Source: Pristionchus mayeri
Lineage: Eukaryota; Nematoda; Chromadorea; Rhabditida; Neodiplogasteridae
DNA length: 64,000 nt
Direction: 5' to 3'
NCBI GenBank assembly: GCA_036245805.1
Contig: BTRK01000004.1
Coordinates: forward strand, 4,774,001 to 4,838,000
Made by a program: the position numbers and the translations under genes. Of this stretch, positions 11,014 to 22,000 are shown one piece after another. Under the pieces are notes generated by a model that saw nothing but the letters and a program-made list of their open reading frames with translations, did not search any database and was not told where the DNA came from. The first letter of the stretch is position 1; each line of letters begins with the position of its first letter.

Positions 11014-12019
11014 TACTTGTTGTATGAACAGGAACAGAATCGACTATACCACACGTTATCAGTCATGTGAAAATTTTGATTAATTCCATTGTAAGACGTC
11101 AATACCAGAGTTTATTGAACGAGACGTTTCGGGCAACATCTAGGGTATAGGTCAGAGAACAATCGCATTAAAGGCGAACTATTATTATGTAAGTATGGAC
11201 AATAAACCGATAAACGTGAAAAGTGTGAACCGATACAACTGTGTGAGATTTTTCCTCATTGGTATGCAACTGTCTACCATAGAAAAGCCGAGCTCCACGA
11301 ACCAGGATTTGCTATTGCGCGGATCGTAATTATTGAGATTATTGTTCCTTGAGATCGTTCCTTGGAGCATACGACACAAATGCTTTTGAAAAACACTCGA
11401 ATCACATGTGGTTGATTTTGGGGCTAATTATGCCCACTTCACAGCGCACTCTTGTTTTTCCGGCGCAGACAAAATTGGCTGAAGTGTTGGAACAATGCTT
11501 TCACTCGCCTATGTCTTCTTTCTGTATGTTTCCTTCGATATTGAAAAAGTAGGCCAAAGTCATGATTTCGCCGGTCATCCTCATTCTTTCCTCCATCTTT
11601 CCGATGCTTCAGCTTACGATCATCAACCAAATGCTTGGGTTAGTTCCAAGTTTTCTGTTCTACCAGTGATGGCGAGCGTCGTATTTTTTGCCATCCATTT
11701 ATTGTTTTCCTAATATTGTTAAGTGAAATTATAATGAGACCATTCAGAATTTGCACAGTATTATCAAACGTTTTTCAGACACAACCTTCCTACGATACAA
11801 ATCCAAAAGCACTTCGAGAAGGGAGAGTACGGAAGGGACGAGAATCACCCCTGCAGGAAGTACTATGGACACTACAGTCGATATGCAAACTATTATCCAC
11901 CGCAATGTGAGTTGTACTCATTGACAGTGAACGAGAGAAAATAAGTTCCGACTGTAACACCTTAAAAAATTATGTCTTCTGATATTGTTAATCCGTTCGT
12001 TTGTTGACAATTATTTTAG
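11014..12019 (+). other. Region with decayed membrane-protein-like exons, unassigned
   Basis: Hydrophobic plus-strand stretches occur around 11409-11520 and 11553-11630 (V-M-I-S-P-V-I-L-I-L-S-S-I-F, then L-Q-L-T). The second weakly recalls the late membrane segment of fatty-acid elongases, but no HxxHH box or consistent splice chain was found. A further open segment follows an acceptor at about 11779. The first exon (signal peptide) of gene E should lie here but I could not identify it. Confidence 0.2.
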
Positions 12020-12788
12020 CTTCTCGGATACTTCGTCAACGTGTCTCTGAAGCGACCGTTGGAGAAGAGAAGGAGCTTCAAGAGAAGGAGAGCGAGTGGC
12101 AGGTAGGCATTGGTGTTTCCTCAAATGCGTTTCACTCACTTTCACTTGTAAACAAATAGTTTGAATTGAGGAAGAAATGGCGGAAGAAGAGGAAGAGAAG
12201 AAGAAGAAGAAGTACAGACGCATCTTCAATCGATCTCGATTATCCGATTTTGTTGGTGGATCAGGTGCCGTTTTTCCACAAGGACTGGGACCAATGCCGA
12301 CTCCCGGAGATCAGCAGGACATCAAACCGGATGGATCGGGTGGATTCATATCGAGTAGCGGCCAGAGATACATGATAAATCCAGTGTATGGAGGAGCAGG
12401 CTACACCTACGGTGGATACGGTGGCTACCCGGCGTACGGCGGGTACCCAGGATTTGGCGGGTTCGGATATGGCGGATATCCGGGCTTTGGAGGGTACGGT
12501 GGTTACCCAGGATATGGTGGCTATGGCGGGATCCCAGGAAATGGCACTGGATACCCGGGGTATCCTGGGCGCCACACATTTCCTTACGGGATGAATCCGT
12601 GCGCGTGGAATGGTGGTTTCTACCCCTTTGCGGGACTGCCTCCCCTCTTCGGATACCCTCCCAATTCAGTCGATGCAATCCACTCAGCAGTGCACAAGAT
12701 GGGCCCCAATTCGCCGCCCTTCAAACTCAATCTCACTATGCCATCTGAATTTACCTCAGAGGCAGTTCAACTCCCAAAGACAGGCTAG
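12020..12788 (+). CDS. VHKM-family Gly/Tyr-rich protein E (first exon not found)
   Basis: Two exons are supported: 12020-12102 and 12171-12788. The first matches exon 2 of gene C in phase and sequence (S-R-x-x-R-Q-R-V-S-E-A-T-V-G-E-E). The second enters at an ATTGAG acceptor in phase 0 with an E/K-rich run, as in genes B and C. It has a long GGY/GYG/PGFGG low-complexity region and ends with D-A-I-H-S-A-V-H-K-M and a diverged tail without FLA-IK. The signal-peptide exon must lie upstream of 12020. An alternative is a shorter protein starting at the ATG at 12177, which would lack a signal peptide. The Gly/Tyr region resembles cuticle or antimicrobial-type Gly-rich peptides in composition only. 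Confidence 0.55.
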
Positions 12789-13041
12789 ATCAACGAATTT
12801 CCATCGCTATGCGTCTAATGAAACCGTCTTTCGCTTGAAATATCTTCACTTGACCCATTCCAATGTGAAAATAATATGTGTTCTCTGAATAAATTGATGA
12901 TATCTTTGCAATTGGTACGGAAATTGCTGGAATCCTGGAATTGAGTGTCAACAGCGTATCTCTGTTTGTATCACACGATTTGCACTAATGTAGTCGACCT
13001 GAGGTTGTTACGAAATTTGGCGTTTACTCGCTGAGTGGACC

Positions 13042-13048
13042 TATAAAA
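13042..13048 (+). promoter_or_regulatory. TATA box of peptide gene P1
   Basis: TATAAAA within CCTATAAAAGGG, 52 bp before the ATG at 13094. Confidence 0.6.
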
Positions 13049-13093
13049 GGGTCGATGGCAGGGGGTTGTTGATTCGTCTGAAATAGTTACAGA

Positions 13094-13564
13094 ATGGCAT
13101 CGATTACCGCGATTCTCTTCGTCTGCTTGCTCTTCGTTGCAACAGTGGCCATTCTCATACAGGATCCAACCCTGTGAGAAAGCAGTTTCACTAAATCTAG
13201 GAATCTAATTTGTTAGACATTTGCTAGCCAAGTTAGCCTAATTAGTATAGGAGGAAGTGTAGAGCCTCCAACGAAAACTGTGTTTTCAGTCGTGAGAAGC
13301 GCCAGATCTACAACCCCTACTACAACATGTACGGATACAACCCATACGGTAAATTGTATTTTCAATCGCCAGAAAATTCCGAATCTACACGGAAAACACG
13401 ATCGTAAACGGCGTTTGTGCAGCGAAAGCGAGAGTAGTCGTTGTTTTGATCGTTTCCCCTTTTGCGGGAGTAATTTGGAAGTTGGAGCAAACTATCAATA
13501 GATTGGATACTTTGCAGGGGCATACTACAATCCGTACGGATACTCGCCCTACTACCTTGGATAG
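13094..13564 (+). CDS. Tyr-rich secreted peptide precursor P1
   Basis: Exons 13094-13173, 13290-13348 and 13518-13564, giving 61 aa. The signal peptide is M-A-S-I-T-A-I-L-F-V-C-L-L-F-V. Exon 2 begins with R-E-K-R-Q, a furin/kex-type dibasic site, so a mature peptide starting at Gln (possibly pyroglutamate) is expected. The mature region is almost only Tyr, Asn, Pro and Gly (N-P-Y-Y, Y-G-Y-N-P-Y-G). Intron phases (2, then 1) match P2-P4, but the C-terminus is Y-Y-L-G rather than the NRH ending. Composition recalls nematode YGGY/FIP neuropeptide-like and antimicrobial-type precursors. Homology to those is not shown. Confidence 0.7.
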
Positions 13565-13824
13565 CCGCAGCTGAGGCTCCTCACCAAGTCGTTTTAACAA
13601 TCCGTTTCATAACGATCGCAGAATAGCATCCATAGATTTCTGTACATATTCATTCCCACAGTTGCCATGCAATGCAATAAAGGTTCACACAATTCTTGCT
13701 TGTATTTGCAAATGCACTGAGCAGTGGAGAGTTTCCTCCCGGGACTGCAGAAGATTCCGAATTTGTTGCTCAAAATGCGAACAAACATCAGATGGCGACC
13801 AGAGTTCGAGAAATGAAAACACGG

Positions 13825-13887
13825 TCTCTTCATTCTACACATTCTCTCGCCGATCGACCGGTCGAGAGAGTGTGTAGAATGAAGAGA
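13825..13887. repeat. Perfect-arm hairpin (about 25-bp arms)
   Basis: TCTCTTCATTCTACAC... and its reverse complement ...GTGTAGAATGAAGAGA flank a short loop containing CGATCGACCG. Arms are nearly perfect. Confidence 0.8.
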
Positions 13888-14430
13888 CACACTCTCTCGA
13901 CAGTGGCTGTGATGTGTCATCTCTCACTTAATGGCGCGGACGCATCAAAGTAGCAGGAGATCTGCACCCAGAACCAGCCAGAATTGGTCGTTAGAGATGT
14001 TTGGATGCAATTAGAATGTTTTCCTCAACCATATTTGCAAGGTCTTTAATCCGGAGGAGCTTCGGAACATTTACTGAGTCACCGGCCCTAGTTGGGAACT
14101 ACTTGCACTACTTCCCCTTTCACAACAAACAATTGTATAATTATATTGGAGAAAGCACGTTGGAGATTTCTACACTGCTGTTATCGATCATCCAATGCTA
14201 TCCACACATATTCTGATTACTTTTGTAATTGTGAAACTAAGGAATACCATGTCCAACTCGTAGTTGTTACTGTTATTCTTAATTCCTACATAGGATGCAT
14301 TTACTTACAGACAGGGTAATTTGGGATATCTGATGATTATTGTGGCAGAACAATCTGTTCACATTCTTAGCACAGCCACAAGACAGAACCAATGCCAGTT
14401 TTGTTCCAGACGATGCCTTCGAAAGTGCAC

Positions 14431-14546
14431 ACTAGTGATGGCAACTCGGCGCGCTCTCTCCTCGTTTCACACGCTCTTTCGCTCTGTCTGACCGATGAGA
14501 GAGCGTGTAAAGTGAGGAGAGTACGCGCCGATTTGCCATCACTAGT
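14431..14546. repeat. 116-bp inverted repeat bounded by ACTAGT
   Basis: Starts ACTAGTGATGGCAA and ends TTGCCATCACTAGT. Internal arms contain GCGCTCTCTCC / GGAGAGTACGCGC and CACGCTCTTTCG / GAGAGAGCGTGT. It looks like a MITE or foldback element related to the hairpins at 13825 and 49630. Confidence 0.75.
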
Positions 14547-14624
14547 ACACACAAACTCGACCCGAATCTTCTTCTTTTTCGCGAATTTGTTGCCGATTTT
14601 CGGTAATCACTTTGTAGTCCGAGG

Positions 14625-14712
14625 ATGTTGACAGCACGATTCTTAGGATGGGTCATTTGTGCGACCTCTGCGAATCTCTCCTTCTCTCAGCATCCAATTG
14701 CCGGCTATAAAA
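14625..14712 (+). promoter_or_regulatory. ATGTTGACAGCA element and TATA box of P2
   Basis: ATGTTGACAGCA at 14625-14636 contains TGTTGAC, which fits the FoxA/PHA-4 consensus TRTTKRY. TATAAAA is at 14706-14712, inside GGCTATAAAAGG. The distance is 81 bp. Confidence 0.5.
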
Positions 14713-14763
14713 GGCATCTCTCAGAGTGGGAAGACCCATCCCCTACTCTTCTCATCCTCTGCA

Positions 14764-15186
14764 ATGAACTCCTTCTCTCTTCTCTCCTTCGTTCTCCTCA
14801 TCTCTGCATCACTGGCTCTACCTCTCGAAACCGAACAAATGTAAAATTAATTGTATACATTATTACTAAAATTATCTCTAAAAATTATAAAAATCTACTT
14901 TGTAGTCGTGAGAAGCGCCAGATGGGACTTTACGGCGGATTCCCCTCGTATGGTGCGAACCCTTACGGATCCATGCTTTACCAGAGATCCGTTCCCACCT
15001 ACAGTATGATGATGCCTATGACATACGGTAAGCATCACTTACCCTGAAATCATTTAAACGATAATCTTCTCAGGCTCTCCCTATTCTTCTCTCTATTCTC
15101 CAATGTCGATGGGAACTCTCGGATACGGCGGTGCCACCAATCCCTCGTTCATGGCCATGGGATTCAGAGCCCGCAATCGCCATTGA
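14764..15186 (+). CDS. Secreted RNRH-family peptide precursor P2
   Basis: Exons 14764-14840, 14906-15027 and 15074-15186, giving 103 aa. The signal peptide is M-N-S-F-S-L-L-S-F-V-L-L-I-S-A-S-L-A, followed by L-P-L-E-T-E-Q, a near-constant linker in P2-P4. Exon 2 opens with R-E-K-R-Q (dibasic cleavage), then a Gly/Tyr/Met-rich segment with N-P-Y-G and M-M-M-P-M. Exon 3 has Y-S-P-M-S-M-G-T-L-G-Y-G and ends F-R-A-R-N-R-H. The start is fixed by the TATA box 58 bp upstream and alignment with P3/P4. Function unknown; probably a processed secreted peptide or a cuticle-type structural protein. Confidence 0.8.
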
Positions 15187-16243
15187 GACCAATCTCATCC
15201 TCTCCATGCACTGTAGATATTCAATAGCCACTTCGATACTCATTGCAATATCTTGAATGTCTTTCCATTGTGCAATCTCCAATCTTGCCCAATAAATAAA
15301 CAATTTACATTATCTCCATTACTTCACAAAAAAGCAGATGAATCTTCGAATCTCGAATGAGTTTTCTCGAATGAGTTGTTTGGAAATGTTATATTTTGTA
15401 ATATGCAAACTAAAAGTTACTAAAAATCTTACAACTAAAAGTTTAAAAATCGTGCTAGTGAGATAAGTTGCAAGGCGACAAAGTGCGTTACCTTTACGCT
15501 TATTTCTGGTTTTGTTGAGGCTCAATTCAGATCATAAACATAGAAAATATCAAAACAAAAAAAATATTGATTACACCTACAGATATTGGGACCACTCTCG
15601 TACTTCACTTTTCTGCTTCCTTACCTCTGAATCTGATGAGTACAACAATTACGTATCGACGCCAAGGGTACATACGGCATTCAATCACCAAATTTAAAGG
15701 TACTGATAACATCGCATACTCGGTGAAGAATTTTTTCATATAATAATATTGTGTCTTCCATCTACGGTAACGCCGATACTATCCTGAAAGACGAGCGAAT
15801 AGCGCTTAGTTTATGATCTTTGAGAATTTCCAACTGATGATTCATCCATTGTTCCATTGCTCAGTCAAACTGCCTACATGTGCATTAGGGAGAAAGATAA
15901 TTGTGTGTTTCGATCATCTGTTTTACACGATTGTTTCTGGATGTCTTGTTGATGCAGATGTCTTGTTGACTAGCTGAGTCATCAATAGATCCGCATCCAG
16001 AAACAAAGTTAATCACCATGAATTCTCACTCTTTGCAAGTGATTATGACTGAAACTGCAGGCTTGTTTGTGCCAGAGTTGAGGCCGAATGAAAGTCGAGT
16101 TTGCATACAGTGCTCTCATATGAGACTACGATCAAGTGCACTACTTCGGCAACATTCAAATTATAGTTACTCTGAGGGAACAACAAAGTCATTTCCTCTT
16201 CTGTTTCCCCCTCCCTCTCGAATGACCCTCGCCCTCTCCAATT
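15187..16243. other. Spacer, nothing recognised
   Basis: CAATAAATAAAC at about 15290-15301 is a plausible poly(A) signal for P2. The open stretch beginning at 16018 runs through the P3 promoter and is not a gene. Confidence 0.4.
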
Positions 16244-16338
16244 ATGTTGACATCATCAGTTCCTCCAGAGGTTGCGTTGTTTCTGTGCTCTTCACTGATG
16301 CGGTTAGTCCATCTAAGGAGGAATTTTCGGATATAAAA
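16244..16338 (+). promoter_or_regulatory. ATGTTGACATCA element and TATA box of P3
   Basis: ATGTTGACATCA at 16244-16255 and TATAAAA at 16332-16338 (88 bp apart). It is the same arrangement as P2 and P4. Confidence 0.5.
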
Positions 16339-16411
16339 AGCGGCGTTCTCTCCAGGATGACCAACTCACTACTGCTCCATCTCCTCACATCAGTCAGCCT
16401 TTCATCCAGCA

Positions 16412-16775
16412 ATGAACGCCCTCTCGCTTCTTTCTTTCCTTCTCATCGTCTGTCTCTCCCTCGCTCTGCCTCTGGACACTGAACACGTGTAAGTTCACTA
16501 ATATCAATGTTTCAAGCGCAAACGAACTTCCAGTCGTGAGAAGCGCCAGATGGGGATGTTCGGGTCCCCCTACGGAGGTTTCTCCTCGTTCGGAGGGAAT
16601 CCCTATGGACAGATGATGATGCCCATGGGATACGGTAAGAACCATAAATCGTTTCTGAGGTTATCTGTAATCTTCAGGCACCTCGATGTACTCCCCGATG
16701 TCGATGGGAACTCTCGGATACGGTGGAGGATCCAACTTCATGGGCATGGGATTCAGGGCCCGCAACCGTCATTGA
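16412..16775 (+). CDS. Secreted RNRH-family peptide precursor P3
   Basis: Exons 16412-16488, 16534-16634 and 16678-16775, giving 91 aa. It is the closest paralogue of P2: exon 1 length is identical (77 bp), both intron phases are identical and the linker is L-P-L-D-T-E-H. It has R-E-K-R-Q at the start of exon 2, a Gly/Phe/Met-rich core (F-G-G-N-P-Y-G, M-M-M-P-M-G-Y-G), the shared M-Y-S-P-M-S-M-G-T-L-G-Y-G block and the C-terminus G-F-R-A-R-N-R-H. The signal peptide is M-N-A-L-S-L-L-S-F-L-L-I-V-C-L-S-L-A. Expected to be secreted and cleaved after the dibasic site. Confidence 0.8.
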
Positions 16776-18147
16776 GGCGCTCCAATCCAATGAGACTCCC
16801 TCCTTCCCATTCCAAACTGTATCTAGCCAATTTTCATCTCTTTTCTTGATACTCACTGCAAAAATCTCAATCGACTTCGTCTTTCCGTTGTGAAATTTTA
16901 CACAATGATGAATAAATATCTTGAAGGTTCTAGAGGTTCTGAAATCATAATAAGAAGAATATCTGTAAATAATATCATTCCACAAAGCTGAAAGTGGAAA
17001 ACCAAAAATAATTCTTCTGCAATGATCATCTTCGATTTTCCTAAAAAAATGTCGACTAGGAGGGAATACCCCCCTGTAAAACCGTCATTCCAACCGCCAG
17101 ATAAATCGCTATTTTCGTTGGTTAGTTGCCTATTCCATTCGTATTCAATCAATTTCACCCTAAGTATTCATACTGACTGCTTGCAGTGATCTTGCAGCAA
17201 GTAAGGTGCTATCCAACAACTGTTCGTATTGTTCGTGCTCATGTCTTCGTCGTTTGAAGATCCTCCGAATGTGAATTTTCTTGATAAAATCGGTGTACGT
17301 TTTGTAAAAAAAGATACAAGATAATAGAAGTTCTCACTCCTATCCATGGAATGACTCAGTCACTGTTTCACTGGTCCATCGAACTCCGGATGTGCTCATT
17401 CGGAACGAAAACACTGAGATTCGATTGTTTCCGTCCGACTTGGGTGGCCTTGTTGCGATGTTCCTTGGTGGTGATGCATGGATGTGTCAATGCATCATCA
17501 CATTTAGAGAAAGGTAAAATGGCCACTTAGAACTTGGATTATTCCGAAGATCAGCAGTGAATTCTACGAAAAACAAGAAAAATGTGTATTTTACATTTCT
17601 TTTCCAGTAAATTTTAGCATTTACAAATTCCGATCTCTGAATAAGTAGTATTGAATATCGTTTATTCTCAACACTGCCAATTTCATGAGTTTTCATAATG
17701 CACAGGCGATTTCGCTATTCTAATTCGCATTCCTCCATAATGACTCAACCCGTTTCATTATCATCCTTTGATGTGCGAATTTCGCAAGAAAACACTGCAA
17801 TTCGATTTTTGCCTTTTCATAGGATGGCCTTGTTCTCATAGGTCATCATGTTGAAAATTTGTTGTTACTGCGCCTAATCACTTAGCAGGACAAACATACA
17901 GTGCAATTGGGAATAGTTCGTTTCCAGAAAGTTTTGTCATCTTTAAAGCCATTAATTGGGGTTGTGCCTGATTTGAGGAACAGTTGTTGAGTTTGTAGCA
18001 GTCTCGACTAGGACTGTGCTGTAGTTGCACGGATTCTCCGACATTCATTTTTCAAAGTGCACCTGTGCCTGGGACATCCATAATCTCTTCTTCGATGTTT
18101 CTCCGGTATCATTAATGACCTCTTCTCCACTCCTGCCACTCCCCACA
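16776..18147. other. Spacer with a diverged tandem duplication
   Basis: About 17330-17480 and 17740-17860 share diverged segments (AATGACTCA..., GAAAACACTG-GATTCGATT..., GGCCTTGTT). No gene is supported. The minus-strand open stretches 16674-17158 and 17487-17696 lack coding features. Confidence 0.35.
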
Positions 18148-18233
18148 ATGTTGACATCACCAATTCTTTCCTGAGACCGCGCCAAATTTGTGTTGTGTCT
18201 CTCCTGATCCCGTCCGAATTTCGGCTATAAAAG
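18148..18233 (+). promoter_or_regulatory. ATGTTGACATCA element and TATA box of P4
   Basis: ATGTTGACATCA at 18148-18159 and TATAAAAG at 18226-18233 in GGCTATAAAAG (78 bp apart). Confidence 0.5.
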
Positions 18234-18279
18234 TGGTCGTCTTCCAGGATTCACCATTCACCATCCTCACTTCTCCGCA

Positions 18280-18790
18280 ATGAACTCCCTCTTCTCTCTA
18301 CTCCTCATTGCTCTCATCTCTGCATCAGCCTTCTCCCTACCTCTGGAGACTCCACACAAGTGAGTCTTTGAATGGAAATTTTCTTGAATCAATCTCCTTC
18401 TTTCAGCCGCGATCGTCGTCAGGTCGGTCTTCTCACTCAATCCTACGGCACTTCCTTCCAGCCCCTGCCCTACCCAGTGATGGCCTACCCGAGAGTCGCC
18501 CCCGTCTACCCGCCTGTTGCTCCCTTCCCGAGAGTTGTCCCAGCCTATGCGCCCGTTGCCCCTGTCGCTTACGGTTAGTTTACGCTTGTTTACTCCTCTT
18601 CCCGCACGCAAACAATAGTGAAAGAAGATTCACTTTCGCTGGGACACAATTAAGCAAGTGAATTTCAGCGCCCTCCATGTACTCCCCACTCTCTTCTGGT
18701 TTCAACCCAGGCTACGGCTCTTCCTTCGGATATCCCCAGATGTCGAACCCCGCGTGGATGGGGGGATACAAAGCCAAGAATCGCCACTAG
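18280..18790 (+). CDS. Secreted KNRH-family peptide precursor P4, Pro/Val-rich
   Basis: Exons 18280-18359, 18407-18573 and 18669-18790, giving 122 aa. The signal peptide is M-N-S-L-F-S-L-L-L-I-A-L-I-S-A-S-A, followed by the family linker L-P-L-E-T-P-H. The cleavage site is R-D-R-R-Q instead of R-E-K-R-Q. The core is different from P2/P3: Pro/Val/Ala/Tyr repeats such as A-P-V-Y-P-P-V-A-P-F-P-R-V. The third exon returns to the family pattern (M-Y-S-P-L-S, G-Y-G) and ends Y-K-A-K-N-R-H. Intron phases are conserved. It appears to be a family member whose central exon has been remodelled. Confidence 0.78.
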
Positions 18791-19084
18791 AATCTCGTCA
18801 TCACTCGATTTCCTCCTTTCACCGAATCTCGTGTATTGATCTCTATCGCGTTTCTTGCCACTCGATAAACGATACTCACCTATCAACATCACAAGCAAGG
18901 GGGGAAACTCATCAATCTCGCTGTGACGTCAACAGTTCAAACTTAAATTGCGAAGGAGGAACCAAAATCACAGAGAATCAGCACATGAGAGGAGATCTGT
19001 TCCCTAGTTCTTGTCACCGATAAGAATCCTCCCTCCTCCTCTCTTCCTCTTCGTCTTTGGTCACTCTGATCAGCCGACGTCGCG
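18791..19084. other. Spacer between P4 and the P450 gene
   Basis: No TATA box of the kind seen upstream. It presumably contains the P450 promoter. Confidence 0.3.
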
Positions 19085-22000
19085 ATGTTGTGTCCACTTG
19101 TGGCAACGGCTCTGCTCGTGATCTACCTCGTATCATATCTAAGGTTTTCTATTATATTATTTTATTGTAAATTAAATGAAAAGTTCAGGCGCATCTCTCG
19201 GTACCCTCCTGGTCCTCTTCCCTTGCCTTTGCTCGGCAACCTCCTTTCCCTCAATGTCAAGCATCCCCACAAGGCGATAGATGAGATCGGGAAGAAGTAC
19301 GGGCCAGTGTTCACTCTCTGGCTGCCTCTTCCTACTGTGATAATCACGGGATTGGAGGAAATGAAGGAAGCGCTCATTCTGAAAGGTCAGCAAGCCAACT
19401 TCCTTCTTCCCATTCTGGTTGACATTTCGAGATCAAGACGAAATCCATTAAACTCGTCTCAAATTACTGATTCTCACATTACTTTCACATTATTCACACA
19501 TCGATTATCAAGTAAATTGCCTTCTGTACTTTGCCGGCGAACTTCAAAAACAACTAATTCGATCGTAAAATATCTCAAATTTTGGGTGAGGTCGGAAAAT
19601 ATTAAAATCGAGGCTATGCGAATGTATGCTCGAATATTTGAGTGCTCTCGAACTCTAATCGGACGTCAAAAGCACTTCTGCGTTAGGCGATTGGAGGGTG
19701 ACAGTTGGTATCAAAGATACAACGATCACTTTAGCTAAGGTATCAATGAAGCGAAGTGCTGAAAGGAAAGTGTGATATTTTATTGTGTGTCCTCCTTCCA
19801 CATTGTTGATCCGAATTTGTGGAATAAGATATTTAAGAAAGAAATATGATTCAGGCGAAAACTTCTCCGGTCGTCCTTCCACTCCCACTGATAGCTTCTT
19901 CATGAATGCCCCGAATGGCGGTATCATCTTCTCCCAGGGACAAGAATGGAAGGAACAGCGAACTTTCGCCCTTGCCGTACTCAGGTGAGAAAGGGTGTGA
20001 AAGAGTGAGAAAGGGGGCTAGTTCATACAGAAAAGTTCAAAAGATTCTTTAGATTTCCTTAGATCGACACGCACCACTGATTATTTTGAAGCGCAAAGAA
20101 TACAAAGATAAGGGAGACAGCCAAGAGTTGCAGATCTTTCGGCGTCGGTTCGAGCGTCATCGAGGACATGGTACACCGATCACTGGACGAACTATTCGAG
20201 CATCTGGAGACACTTGGTTAGTCTAGAAATGGATGGCAGAGAGTCCAAAAGCACACGATGTCGCCAGTGTTTGCGTTCGATTGGCAGTAAGCGGCTTCCG
20301 CCTCTCTCCCTCTCCTCCTTCTCTTCCCTCTAGGCACTTTGCACGCCCCGCCACTATCAGAAAGCAAACAAAAAGAGGCGCGAAGGAGAGTGCAATTAAC
20401 AGAGGAGAAAGACCATGCAAACCGATTGGGAAGCGGAAAATGTGCGAGTACTCGAAGAGATCTGTTGTAAAAAGGGCGGAATGTGCGAGGAACAAAGATG
20501 ACCGGAACAGCGGAGCTTCTTCTTCTTCCGCTACTATAAAATACGAGTGCAATCCCTACAGACTATCCCAGCCTCCGCATCAGCATGCGCTCACTAGTCG
20601 CCCTCTCAGTGGCCCTTGCCACAGTCTCCTCTGACATAGTCACAGTTCGCCTGCCCCCTAATGGAGGCGGCTTCTTCAATGGACCCTGTCTCTCTCCACC
20701 CTGTGGACTTCCCCCACCCTGTTTCAACCCTCCCTGCCTGCCTCCTCCATGCCTCAATCCTCCCTGCTTCGCTCCCCCTCCCATCGTCCTCCCTGCTCCT
20801 CAGCCCTGTTTCAATCCTCCCTGCTTCAACCCTCCTCCAGTCATCCTCCGTCCCCCTCCTCCCCCCATCATCTGCTCCTCTCCTCCCTGCTTCAACCCTC
20901 CTCCGGTCATCCTCCCTCCACCTCCTCCTCCCATCATCTGTGCGTCTCCCCCCTGCGGACCCATCTTCGGTCCTCCTCCATGCCTCAACCCTCCTTGCCT
21001 TCCCCCTCCATGCCTCAATCCACCTTGCTTCGCTCCCCCTCCCATGGTCATCCCTGCTCCTCAGCCCTGCTTCAATCCTCCCTGCCTTCCCCCTCCCTGT
21101 CTCAGTCCTCCCTGCTTCCTTCCTCCTCCTCCTCCCCCCATCATCTGCTCTTCTCCTCCCTGCTTCGCTCCTCCTCCAGTCATGGTCGCGCCCCCTCCTC
21201 CGGTCATCGTTCGACAGGCGTGCCCTTCTCCTCCCTGCGTCGTTCCTACTCCTCCTCCAGTGATCGTGCAGCAAGCCTGCGCCTCTCCGCCGTGCCTCGC
21301 CCCCATTCCTGCCCCCATCGTGGTCAAGGCAGCTCCTCCTCCCTGTGCCAGTCCTCCCTGCCCCTGCTCCGGCCCCTCCTGCAGCAACGTCGTCGCAGCC
21401 GCTCCTCAGAATGTCGTGACTCTTGCTCGTGATGACCCCATGAGAGACGCCTTCGCCGCCTTCTTCAAGCAGTACTTCGCAGCTCAGGCGCAGCAGCAGG
21501 GTCTCGCTCGTGATGCTCCTACCGTAACCCAGCAGGGACGCGTCGCATCCTCGCAGCAGGTGACGATCCCGCTGATGAAAGACGGCGTCGTCACTAACAT
21601 CCCCGCCCAATTGGAAGTGATCGTGAACAAGAAGAAGAGGGCGTAATCGTTTCGCACTTCTAAGTAATCTCACTGTCTGTACATACCAGATATCTTTGTG
21701 TGATAAAGCTATTGATTGTTCTCCTGGTGCCCTTCTTCTTCTCAACGAGAGGAGCAAACAGACATGTTTATTGGGCAGAGCGAGAATAGCTCGAGGGAGG
21801 ATTAGAGAGCGAGCGAGTAACTAACTAGTCAGTAAGTACGAGTACATAAGTCAGCCAGAAGGCAGTACGTAGCAAGTAGTTGTCATGTTCGCTCCTCTCC
21901 TAGTGCTCCTCTCCACGGCAAGCGCGCAATATCTAGCTGCGCCTTGCGGCACGCCTCCCTGTCCCGCTGCTGCCCCTCCTCCATGTGCAGCGCCACCTTG

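Larger units (their letters stand above)
13565..14624. other. Spacer with two hairpin elements
   Basis: Apart from the two inverted repeats annotated separately (13825-13887 and 14431-14546), no gene is supported. AATAAA-type signals near 13677 could end P1. Confidence 0.4.

Noticed and set aside
11409..11640. Fatty acid elongase gene
   Set aside because: Only a weak resemblance of one membrane segment. The His box is missing and introns would have to be under 30 bp.
16018..16482. 154-codon plus-strand open frame upstream of P3
   Set aside because: It runs through the P3 TATA box and into its signal-peptide exon in another frame.
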